A stretch of 24,607 nucleotides of DNA from Phallusia fumigata. Lineage: Eukaryota > Chordata > Ascidiacea > Phlebobranchia > Ascidiidae. A program made the translations under genes and the position numbers. Location of the stretch: NCBI GenBank assembly GCA_008931825.1, contig QXVZ01020241.1, positions 7,380-31,986 of the forward strand. Direction: 5' to 3'. The notes beneath the pieces are model-generated. The model was not told where the DNA came from. It did not search any database and saw nothing but the letters and a program-made list of their open reading frames with translations. The number at the start of each line of letters is the position of its first letter. Within the stretch, counting starts at the first letter, position 1. Below are positions 1 to 9,900 of the stretch, one piece after another.

Positions 1-547
1 CTTGTTTATTTTAACAACGCCGTAAGTGCGATGATCGAGTGGAAAGTTTCACGTGTTGTATGATTAAGCGTGCACTGATCCGCTGATTCTGCCCGGTTGT
101 CATAACAACTGCCGAACGTCCTTAGTCAATTTGAGCTGCCCATACCTCACGCCACTAAAGAAGCCTAAAGGGAAAAAAGGCGCGTTGAAATTGTATGCAC
201 GTATATAATTTTTATAAATCCTTGAAAATTATCTGTAACATCGTTGATAACGTCACTAAAAGGGAAAGAAAATAAACCTGATGAATATGAAGACAATACA
301 ACCCGTTCATTTTACAAATTAAACGACTAAACCGGGAGCTCGAATGAAATACGAAGGCAAGGTTAAACTTATGTTAATGGTGCTTCTCTTTGCAGTGTTT
401 TAGTCATCATTAACGTGTCCAATATTAATCAATTCACTAACCGTGTCACGTTCTGGTTCAGTCATCGGTCACTAATCGTCACAACGAAACCTCAAGAATC
501 TTTCTCAGGAACCACTGCTAATCTGCCAGATTCAGCTTTACTAACAG
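1..547 (+). promoter_or_regulatory. Sequence upstream of exon 1a with clustered ACTAAY motifs and a 3' splice site
   Basis: No coding exon is visible here. The end of the stretch (ttcagctttactaacag) has the form of a 3' splice site, and an in-frame TAA at 542-544 prevents the downstream reading frame from extending into it. STAR-protein core motifs are dense: TAAT at 426-429, ACTAAC at 436-441, ACTAAT at 471-476, TAAT at 519-522, and ACTAAC at 540-545, the last overlapping the splice acceptor itself. The stretch is probably an intron or 5' flank of the STAR gene, with any earlier exon outside the window. Confidence 0.4.
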
Positions 548-1049
548 GTTGTGCCACGAGCCCAACCAAAGCCACCGGTCAAGATTGAGGCCATTCAGCA
601 AATACCCACCTATCCTCTGCAGTTCCAATCCGTACCAGTGTCGTCCACGCTTAACGGTTACCGCAGCGACGAGCAACTCATGCATCCAGTGCAGTTGCAG
701 CTTCTTCCGCCGCCAGGCCAAAATCAGTCGCTTGTTCCAGCAAATCAAGCCATACCGCCACAAGGACATTTGCAGATCCAGTCACCGCCGCCAGCGCTTC
801 CCAAGCCCCCAATAAACTTTCAGCAAACCCCAATGATTAGCCCGCCTTCCAGCAGCACGTCTCCTTCGTCTAGCAGCGGTATTAGCGCCTCTGGTGGCGG
901 AAACCACTGCGTAAGTGCCGGGAATTTCAACGACGACGACAAGAAGATGCGAGACAAATGCTTGTATCTGAAACAGCTGCTGCAAGACAAAAAGCAGATC
1001 CAAAGCCTACCTGGCTGCTTCATGCACGTGGACAGGATCTTGGACGAAG
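548..1049 (+). CDS. qki: STAR RNA-binding protein, alternative exon 1a (leader plus QUA1)
   Basis: The reading frame is open from the acceptor at 547/548 to a GT donor (gaag|gtgaga) after 1049, leaving phase 1. About 120 residues of Pro/Gln/Ser-rich, probably disordered leader come first, including PPPGQNQ and SSSTSPSSSSG. A QUA1 motif follows: YLKQLLQDKK and then FMHVDRILDE, lining up with the quaking/GLD-1 pattern YL..L..[DE]KK...LFP..F..VERLLD[DE]E. QUA1 mediates dimerisation of STAR proteins. No ATG opens the frame. Either an upstream exon supplies the start, or the RNA begins here (Ciona 5' spliced-leader trans-splicing is possible) and translation starts at the in-frame ATG at 680. The last codon is completed by the exon at 6098, giving DEE-IVKV. 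I am sure of the family and less sure of the 5' boundary. Confidence 0.82.
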
Positions 1050-1182
1050 GTGAGATTTGTTTATCAATCAAATGTCATGTGTAGTTTGCAAACTCGAATA
1101 CGTTTCTTACATAGGGTACAACTATGTTGTTTTTAAATAAATACAGTAACAAACGTTTCTATAATAGCCCCAATATATACCG
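1050..1182. other. Start of intron after exon 1a
   Basis: AT-rich intronic sequence between the exon 1a donor and the hAT-like element; nothing else is recognised. Confidence 0.5.
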
Positions 1183-1493
1183 CAATGGTTTTCAAAGTGG
1201 GTGCGCGTACCCCTAGGGGTCCGTGAAAAGTCTTTAGTCTCTCGATGAAATATGGCGTGACTACTGACATGTTCTAAATGTACGTTTCTTTTGCAAGTTA
1301 ATTGTGTCGTTTGTTGCACCAACTTTTGCTTTGTGGCATGACAAGTAACGATTGGATTAACTGTGGCACTCACAAAGCATTGCTGAATTGTAATCTAGTG
1401 AAGTTGATTTAGGTTAAGTTTGATGGGACCGCAAGTCATTAAAAATGGCAGGGGGCGTTATGCAGTTATTTTAAAAACGTTCGAGAACCACTG
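1183..1493. mobile_element. Non-autonomous hAT-like element (MITE) remnant
   Basis: The left end reads CAATGGTTTTCAAAGTGGG followed by gcgcgtacccctaggggt. The right end, read on the minus strand, is CAGTGGTTCTCGAACGT. These are imperfect terminal inverted repeats of the CAGTGGTTCTCAA type, with the 'acgcgtaccccta' sub-terminal sequence common in hAT-family elements. About 311 bp lie between the ends and no transposase frame is present. The 8-bp flanks (atataccg and ggcactgg) do not match, so the target duplication is lost or an end is misplaced. It lies in the intron after exon 1a. Confidence 0.6.
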
Positions 1494-2236
1494 GGCACTG
1501 GTACAACGTAAACACAAGAGTACACTAACTTTTGCACGACGAGGAGTTATTGGCAACTCCGCCTTATGAATAAGACATGGGCACTGGTAAGGTTATTGCA
1601 CACAGCGACAGTTGTATGCATTTGTCATTCCGAGCACGCTAGTCTCGTGTGGCCAATAACGCTGCCATAATTGTGATGTCGCTAGAGAGTAGTAAATACC
1701 TCACGAATGTCATTATCGTCACGTCGGCCGCGTCTGGAGGTCTCCACAGACGACCCGCCGAGAATCGATTCGGGCGTTGATGCAGCCGATCAACAACAGA
1801 TTTATTCGCACCAACGTAGGGGCAAAACAGGAGCCACTTTGTGTCAAATGGAAGGATGTGCCAACTTACACGTGGAGGCAACTAAATAATTAATTCTTTG
1901 ACTTCAACAGAAAATATGCAAATTTGTTTTCTGTTCTATTACTTTTGTTCCATTTTGGTCTTTTTTAGCTGTTCTTTCCTAGATTAGAAGGGTAAGCGAA
2001 TATGCGTTAAACATAAATTTTACCCTATTATACTCACCCAACAAATAAGTAGGGCAATATTTGTCGTGGTTGCAGTCTATTCCACTGCTTTCACTTCAAG
2101 GGGAGTCAAACTTGTAAAGTTCTGTTGTTGCCGTTGTTCTTTTTCGCTCGCAGCATGCAACTGCCCAGATCCCTGTGGGTGGTCCTTGCGCGTTTTCGAC
2201 TCACATTAAATAGTTGTTTAAAGTGCTTTCTGATGA
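1494..2236. other. Intron sequence, no confirmed gene
   Basis: Intronic, between the hAT-like remnant and the first allelic repeat. A 60-codon plus-strand frame at 1707-1889 with a protein-like composition is considered under findings. Otherwise I see only AT-rich non-coding sequence. A short word (gggcactggt) occurs at about 1493 and again at about 1578. Confidence 0.4.
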
Positions 2237-2798
2237 TTGCACTTCTTATATAGGACCGCAAGGACAAATGCACAAAGTGTCAGCTTAATCTGTTGTGGTA
2301 TTTATGTCAAGGCTCCAGGCAAAAAGTGATATATCTGAAATGATGTTAAATGACGTTAAATACAATTTATATTTTCGTACATGTTTTCGACGCTTTTAAG
2401 ATTGCCTACGTTGACTACACGAAAGTTATATTATTTAAAACCCACAAAATATGTAGTCAAATTAAAAAGTTGCTTGTGTAAGTTGTTCGTGTGCAATCCC
2501 AACGGCATGCGCCGTCGTTTAACCTTGCATGCAGCTCTCGCGGTGCCGTTTTCGTATTTGAGTATGCGCGAATACATGTGCGACGGTCGCAACTACATGC
2601 TAATGCGGTTGCGAACTTGTGATTACTTTGATCCTGTCCAGCGAAAAGTGGATAAAAGAGGCTTTAGTCAGCGGGGCGGTTGGCCGGAATGAAAACTGCC
2701 AAGCTTAATTCCGCAATTAAACCGCCGATAGTCGTGCGCAAAGCCAATTATTTCCCGGCCTTAGCGGATTCTGTTTATATCGTAGGAGCTAATCGAGA
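2237..2798 (+). repeat. 562-bp segment, allelic copy A (end of contig 1)
   Basis: This segment is repeated at 2800-3361 with the same length (562 bp) and roughly eight to ten substitutions. The two copies meet at the single 'n' at 2799. Copy A ends at that gap, whereas the copy B side continues into unique sequence. That is the pattern of two overlapping contig ends that were not merged. The 103-codon frame at 2381-2692 also exists in copy B, but most differences inside it change the amino acid (Y/D, M/K, P/S, P/A), so it is not treated as coding. Confidence 0.85.
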
Positions 2799-2799
2799 N

Positions 2800-3361
2800 T
2801 TGCACTTCTTATATAGGACCGCAAGGACAAATGCACAAAGTGTCAGCTTAATCTGTTGTGGTATTTATGTCAAGGCTCCAGGCAAAAAGTGATATATCTG
2901 AAATGATGTTAAATGACGTTAAATACAATTTATATTTTCGTACATGTTTTCGACGCTTTTAAGATTGCCTACGTTGACTACACGAAAGTTAGATTATTTA
3001 AAACCCACAAAATATGTAGTCAAATTAAAAAGTTGCTTGTGTAAGTTGTTCGTGTGCAATCCCAACGGCATGCGCCGTCGTTTGACCTTGCATGCAGCTC
3101 TCGCGGTGCCGTTTTCGTATTTGAGTAAGCGCGAATACATGTGCGACGGTCGCAACTACATGCTAATGCGGTTGCGAACTTGTGATTACTTTGATTCTGT
3201 CCAGCGAAAAGTGGATAAAAGAGGCTTTAGTCAGCGGGGCGGTTGGGCGGAATGAAAACTGCCAAGCTTAATTCCGCAATTAAACCGCCGATCGTCTTGC
3301 GCAAAGCCAATTATTTCCCGGCCTTAGCCGATTCTGTTTATATCGTAGGAGCTAATCGAGA
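2800..3361 (+). repeat. 562-bp segment, allelic copy B (start of contig 2)
   Basis: Near-identical second copy of 2237-2798, beginning straight after the gap base. After the last shared bases (aatcgaga, ending 3361) the sequence becomes unique. It is most simply the other haplotype, or the same locus read from the next contig, not a genomic tandem duplication. Confidence 0.85.
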
Positions 3362-4198
3362 CAGATTGTCTTGGAGCTATTTTAATTTTCTTGCTTGGCG
3401 CTGGGTAATTGCTGTTACGGCACAAAGCGTCAAGGGCCAAAGCTTTAATACTTTTAAAATTTGTCGAAAGCTGCGAGCCGAACACATTTGCGCGAAAGTG
3501 ACATTTTTGTTTGCTTGACGAAGGAGAGAACATGTACAGACAGTCCGTCAAACGGGCAGGGAAATAGCACTCCCTGTCGCAGAGCCGCGAAACCGTTGAG
3601 TCGGAAAAAATGCCCAGCGCCGCGAGAACCTCTGCGCCACGAACCAGCAATTTGTGTTGGTGGCAGTCTCGGTCGGTCACACTCACACAGGACAGGAAGG
3701 CAGAACGCGCATAGCTCTCCGAGTGCTTTTCGATAGCTTTTGTTGTGGAGTTTCGCGAGCTGCGAATAACGTACAAGGTCCTTGTGTTCGGTTGTTGTGT
3801 CAGTGGAAAGGAAAGACCGTTTGTGTGTCACGGCCAGATGTCTACACAGCATCGTTGTTATCTGGAGGTTTTGCGGTGAGCTTAGGTAAACTTCGGATGA
3901 CATTTTAACCAATATACCTGACGTTAACACTAATGTGCTTGTTTGACGTGAAAGTGCCACTCAACTTCATTTGTTTGTTTGGACGCAAGAAAAGAGAAGT
4001 TGTTAACCGCGCGAGAGTTGTTTGAATCGAGTTTACGAAGGTATTCCTTTGAGTGTTCAACGTTTGTGCTTTTGTGGTTACGTCTGGCAATGACGCGTGT
4101 TTTTGCTTCCGTGGTTTAGGCTGTTTACTAACTTTAGGGAACAACATCTAGTAGCTAATGAACTAACTTCCGACAATGATAACACACCACACTGGAAA
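3362..4198 (+). promoter_or_regulatory. CpG-rich promoter/5' UTR region of exon 1b
   Basis: This stretch is visibly richer in CG dinucleotides than the sequence after 4600, as expected for an unmethylated 5' region. Long frames exist on both strands (for example 3454-3960 minus) but overlap each other and look like shadows of the CpG-rich composition. A possible 5' UTR donor (cttag|gtaaac) lies at about 3886, and possible acceptors are ggtttag at about 4119 and actttag at about 4137. ACTAAC at 4127-4132, TAAT at 4156-4159 and ACTAAC at 4162-4167 sit just before the start codon. No clear TATA box is seen. Confidence 0.45.
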
Positions 4199-4601
4199 AT
4201 GATGAACATTGCCAATCTTCAGTCCATCTCAGACATTGGTTTAAAGCTTGACAACTCACAGCAAAGACTAACAAGTCAATCTATGGTTAACCCACTAAAT
4301 AGTATGCCGGTGACGAGTCTACACCAGACATACAACCTACCTGGTGTTTCTGGTTCCAGTACGCTTTCCCAGTACAGCAATGGGGTCCAATCACCCTTGG
4401 GGTCTGCAAATGGAAGCACAGGGTCCTCGAACCTTATTGCTTCGACAACAGCTGCCATGCTGCAAAGCTTGCCACAAAATTCGCACTTGGACAAAAAAAC
4501 AAAAGAGCGAGTAAATTACTTGCAACAACTTTTAAAAGATAAAAAGCAATGCCAGCTCTATCCTAGTATCTTCGTTCATGTTGAGCGCTTATTGGATGAA
4601 G
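4199..4601 (+). CDS. qki: STAR RNA-binding protein, alternative exon 1b (start, leader and QUA1)
   Basis: The frame is stopped upstream by TGA at 4091, and its first ATG is at 4199 (aaaATGATG, with A at -3; the next codon is a second ATG), so the start is well fixed. The exon gives 134 codons: a Ser/Asn/Gln-rich leader of about 95 residues, then a QUA1 motif with YLQQLLKDKK and FVHVERLLDE. The second half is close to the GLD-1 and quaking QUA1 helices. It ends gatgaag|gtaaga in phase 1, exactly like exon 1a, so either exon can join 6098. Leader sequences of the two exons are unrelated, while the QUA1 parts are clearly homologous. It acts as an alternative first coding exon of the same gene. 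Confidence 0.88.
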
Positions 4602-6097
4602 GTAAGAATCTGTGTGTTTCACTTAAGCTGCAACAAAGCGTTTGACTGTTATTATTACCTATTGGATTTCCCTCTTTCATGGTAGAACTTTGCCGAACGT
4701 TCATTAAAATGGAACCAAATTCCCCCTTTGCATTAATTATTAATGCCCTGTGCTGTGTTAGTGTTTTAGGGAAAGCTGGACCAAATCGCTATTCTGTTGT
4801 TAAAACAAACACAGATTAAACATGAGTGTGCTTTGGTTAAAATATGACTAAATTTCACTATCTTTAAACAGAACAAAGATATGCATATGGTTACCATTTG
4901 CTTTTGCCATATGCGTCGGTACTGAATGGAATTGCAAATTCCACTGCATATTATTGTAATAGAATGCAACTAAGGAATTGTAATGATCTATTGGTCCATT
5001 GTGTTGCCATCGATGTTGGTGATTGGTAGAGCTTTTGTTTTATAGACCTGCCCACTCATTTCCTATGTGATACTGCTGGGCTCAATGATATCACACATAC
5101 TGTTATATGAAAACCACAAGCTGTATTTAGAACTTGTATATGGTTCTCAAGCATTTATTTCTTGTTTGTCCATGACTTAGTCTGTAGTCTTTTACCAATT
5201 GAAATTGTTCAATGGTACATTTTAGTGTAACAGGAGTAAGAGTTCTATCTACACACATTAACTTATCTAACAGCAAAAGAGCTGATTTTGTCTTTCCATA
5301 CATTCCAAACCCCAAGAGACTGTTGACCTATAGTGTTGCCTGACACACATAACAAGTATCAGATGTTGTTTGATGTGCACTCTACTAACTGGGGGAGTGA
5401 ACGATTTCAATAACCCCTGACCACCTTTGATTACATTGGCAGGGCTACAATGTCTGACAGGGTATCATGCTTATCAGAAATCCTCATGGGAGGTTTAGTG
5501 TCAAATCAAAACAAAATTATGCAAATTCCATCCTTGACACTTTAAGTCTTGATTTAAGTACAATTTCTCAAATGCAGACTGTTAGTCGTTCAGCTTAAGA
5601 ATTTTAGAGACCTTCGATACAGATGTTTTTATTCTTGTTTGAGTGTTGGTAATTTGCCTAACTGGTTTATAATGAAGAAATATGTCATTAATGATGTGCT
5701 TGAGTTTAAAAAACGACAGTAAGTCATTTTATTGGTTACTACAATGTTTTTATTGTTGTTTGCACTTGTCAAACAATTTTAATTCACAGACACACACCTG
5801 ATATATTTGCACATACCATTTGTGGTGTTCTTGGTTACACAAGGCATTGTCTTGCGGCAACCTGTTTCAACAAATTACAGTAACAAGAGCAAATATGTTT
5901 CTGCTTTTCTCCATACCCCTACTTTGGTGAATAAGGCCAAAATAACCATAAACCAGCAAGAGTGAAATCATAAATGATAAATGTGTTGACTCATACTTTA
6001 CAAACCAATACCTTGACCTAACAATTCCTGAACTTTCTTTGAATCATTTCAGTCATAAATTTTTAATTTTTTTTGTCATACATATACTGTTTTGCAG
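4602..6097 (+). other. Intron between exon 1b and exon 2
   Basis: About 1.5 kb of AT-rich, CpG-poor sequence ending in a T-rich tract and tttgcag acceptor. I see no exon, RNA gene or repeat in it. Confidence 0.7.
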
Positions 6098-6225
6098 AAA
6101 TTGTAAAAGTGCGGTCGGTGTTGTTTCAAAACGGTGACAAGCAACCTTTGGAGCTTCCACCACCCCAGGGACCGACTATAACCCTTACAGAAAAGGTGTA
6201 TGTGCCTGTAAAAGATCACCCAGAG
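6098..6225 (+). CDS. qki: STAR RNA-binding protein, common exon 2 (QUA1-KH linker)
   Basis: The acceptor tgttttgcag precedes 6098 and the donor cccagag|gtattt follows 6225. With two bases completing the split codon from exon 1a or 1b, it encodes E-IVKVRSVLFQ, then LELPPPQGP, and TEKVYVPVKDHPE. This corresponds to the quaking/GLD-1 segment from the end of QUA1 through the linker to the VYVPV..YP strand that enters the KH domain. It ends in phase 0 at the place where quaking continues with the FNFVGRILGPRG part of KH. The continuation is not found downstream in the window. Confidence 0.9.
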
Positions 6226-6938
6226 GTATTTGTTTTAGCTGTGTAGTTTAGTAGTGTAATTAAAACAGTGAGACCTGGTTTGCCTGTTAAGTTTGTACAA
6301 ACCATTACCTAGTTTTCAATCTCTTTAATTCCTGTGCAAATCTTTACCCATCGGTGCCAAAGACCTTGGAAACATTTAAAAATCCATTGAGCTCAAATGT
6401 TACTGTAAGTGGGCCCATTTGTCTGTATACTGTCCATATTGAATTTAAATGCTCTTCCTGCATAAATTTTACACTTGAATCAATAATTTATGCTCTACAT
6501 AAAACTAAACATTTTTAATTCTGCAACTTAACCCAAAGGTGTATGTTTTGTATAAACGTCAAAAATGATTACCCTGCTCCCACAGGAAGTAGAGAGAGTT
6601 ATCAGACAGCAATATAGCCTGTTCACTGTCTCTTATTTTCCTGTCTATCTTTCAACGCTTCCTTTCATTTTGGCACACTCAGGCATTCACAGATATGATC
6701 ATAAATCACATAGGGGGGATGAAGCAAAACTTTTTAACAAAACTTGTCATAACATGTGTCACACAAATTTTAAGCTTAAGCATTTTTAATAAGGGGATAT
6801 GTTTTGTTCTTATCTGTATATATCACATGCATTGAATATGTCAATTTGCCCATATTTACAAAATAATATGTGCAATTTTGGTGTGTTTTACCCATAAACA
6901 TTTAAATTAATCAGCTACCATAACATTATTGATACAAA
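6226..6938 (+). other. Intron after exon 2, up to an assembly gap
   Basis: AT-rich, CpG-poor intronic sequence that stops at the gap base 6939. No KH exon is seen. The 74-codon frame at 6565-6789 has no splice or homology support. Confidence 0.6.
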
Positions 6939-6939
6939 N

Positions 6940-9900
6940 GCGCGCCGCTTATTGTGATGTCACGAGCCATTAGTGCCCTGTCGCGAATCGGCAAATGGCC
7001 GCGCGCCGAAGCCTAAGCAAACATCTTGTGCAGGAATTGTCACCTCGCGAGGCGCGAAAACGAGCAAATGTCTTTCGAGGACACGGAATGTCCTTGGAGG
7101 CCAAACAACATTCTTGGTAGTAACTCTTGCACGTATTACCCTTTTGCAAGGGTGTTTTGATGTTCACTTGGTGGGAACAAACTTTTTTCTTGTAGAACAC
7201 ACCTCAGACAAAGTGTTTTGCAATGTGGATGTGTTCGGTTTAATTGCTTGGTAGGAACTATTACATTGGATTGAAACAAATTAACTATTTCTTCATTAAA
7301 GGACCAAACGATTTTCTTGTCACATGCTTTGTTCTATGCTTTTAAATATACCCGGCTTCAGCTTTTGCTAAACAAGATTATCCTGCTCTAAAAACAAACA
7401 TTTATTTAAAGCCATGTTCAAAAAGTCTTTGCCAAAGTTTGTACAAAAAGCAAATTTTTTAAGGTGAGCTTATATATTCTCTGACGCTTTACTAACAGAC
7501 CCCCAAATCGCCTATATTAATATGTCGCAATTCGATGCAGCCAAATCACCGCCAGGTTCCAACATCACAAGACATCACTTGCATTCTCTACTTGAACCAC
7601 ACTGCCAAGCTTGAAACGTATGATTGGTGTGCGACGCGTGTTCGAGACATGCTAACTTGTTGTGTCTGACACGGTACAGCAAATCGGAAACGCCCTGTCC
7701 CTACGCTTTCATGCTCACATAACCGGCAAATTCCTGTTACTTTCAATGTGAAATCGGTAATAACGCCGCCACAATAGTGAAATTGTGCGTTGTGTGATGA
7801 CAACGGTTTGATAATGATACTACATCTATGATGATAACACTGTACCTGAACATGTCAGATGACAAGAATCGTTCTAAAGATTCACGGGTATTTATGGTGG
7901 CGCACGGTAAAACAAACTAAAATCAATGTTAAGTAGATTGGAATTTGTTTTGCTTCACGCAGCGTCTGGGTTTGCCTAACTTATCACTTTGTAGGGTTTT
8001 AAAATTAATGAGAAATCAAACCGTGCTTTCTACAGATTGTTTTGGCTTACAGAAATTCGTGCTGCAAAATTTGGCAGATATTGTTGTTGGTTTAGTTTAA
8101 TCCAAGATAATTCCAATAAAAGCCAAAAACAACCGTTAGCCAACAAAACTCCTGGGCCAAGAACGCTAGTTTTTAATTCTCAAATTCCCTTCGCAGCCGT
8201 TTGTACACAAAACAGAAAAAGCTTCGTAGATCCGAAATTTCCTTAGGAGGTTGTGTGTTTTTAAAGGTTTACCTCATCAAAAACGCCCACTGAGGAATTG
8301 TAATCTTCAAACCATTATCCAGGTTTACACTGAAAACTACAAATCGCCTATAATCTTAAAAACAATTCTGCCAGTCGTGGCGCACACGACATAATCGGAT
8401 ATAGCAGCGTTGTCCAAACTCGCAGAATGTCCAAATACGCGGCATGTTGCAGAAACACGCACTCAAGTCTAATAAATGTCAGCTAACGGGAAATGAGAAA
8501 CAGCACCATTAGCGTGGATGCGGCGCTTTAAGGGATAATCCAAGGCTGATCGAAACCCCTGCTTCCATTTTGCCTGACGGAAAAAGATTGGAGATGACGC
8601 ATTAACGTCGTGGCGGGTTGTGTGATTACTTAATGGTGATGTATTTAAAACGTTTTGCGCCGTCGCATATTCCGTTAAACCTTCAAAACCGACTTAACAG
8701 CAGTTGTGTTTTCGAACTTGATACAAAAATCCAGTTTTACGTCCTTTAAATGCCGATTTTGAAACGAAACATCATTGGCTAAATTTAAATTTATAAAATC
8801 CGTTTGAGAAACAATGTGTTGACGAGATCGGTTCGTCTAGACTCTAGACCAAGAATGCGTCCTTGTTTTTGAATCAAACACGAAAGTGACAATGTTTACG
8901 ACTTTCTACAGTCTTACAAATATGCAAGTCGGCGCCTTGAGCCGTGTTTTGTGGCAAAAAGGGTGTCTTACATGTTTGGAGCATGCGTTGGGCGAAAAAA
9001 AAACGTTCCCCAAGTTTCGCCGAAAACCGCAGGTATAACCACGCGTAATATGAACTCAAAATGACTTTCGTCCGTCTCCATTAAACTGTTTTTAACGGCG
9101 TTCCAAAATGTAACCCTACCAAGCTAAAATACAGCACGATACCACAGAGAATGGAGCATTTACGTCTGCGAACAATAAAGACGCTTGATGTAACCTTTAA
9201 CGAAAAAATTCGAGATTTTTGTATCTTGCACAGTCCTGAATCTGTGTTAAAACAGGGGGTTTAAAGCGGGTTGGATTTGCAGTTTGTCTTTTTTTTCGCT
9301 TTTTTGTCTGGAAAAATGTGCATATACCACAATTCGTTTAACATCCTCATTACAGAAGTGGATAAATTTGGACCTAAATGTCTATGAATGTTCTGCATTC
9401 GATTCGACTTTGGACGAACGTGGTCCCATCTTGACCAACGGCCGTCTTGGCCAAGTGTTTGACCGCTGTCCTGTTGTAACAGCACTTCGTTATATCGTTA
9501 ACGTAACTTTTCGGCGAAAATTCGGCATTTTTGCTGCACGAAAATAGAGGTTAAGCAAATATTGAAAATAGAGGTTAATAAAATCCAAAATACGCGCTTA
9601 ATTTAGCCAGGATTCTATCTAAATCGATTTTTCTGACAGGTGCCGATATTATACGGATTGTTGTTTTCAGTCACAGCAAGGTAATAAACGGCAGGAAGCG
9701 GTTAAGTCTTGGCGACGCTCCTTCGCCATTCGGGGTCAAATGCTATGCAACAACTGAAAATCAACGAATCAATAGTGTAAAATTCGAAACCTCCGCTGTC
9801 AACGCCTTTTAAGTACCCCTGACAAATTAAAGACTTTCTCCCTGACAAAACATTCGGTAAATGCGTTACCGTGCATATGGCCTTTACCTTTCACTAATTT

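Noticed and set aside
2381-2692. 103-codon frame, also present in the second repeat copy (2944-3255)
   Set aside because: Most differences between the copies change the amino acid, no splice sites or family are recognised, and the frame lies in probable intron sequence.
3324-3960. Minus-strand frames of 150 and 168 codons
   Set aside because: They overlap each other and plus-strand frames in a CpG-rich promoter/5' UTR region where stop codons are rarer; neither shows a domain.
8151-8190. Sequence reading PGPRTLV, checked as a possible KH motif (LGPRGLT)
   Set aside because: Only a few residues agree, the flanking residues do not continue as KH, and the frame stops soon after.
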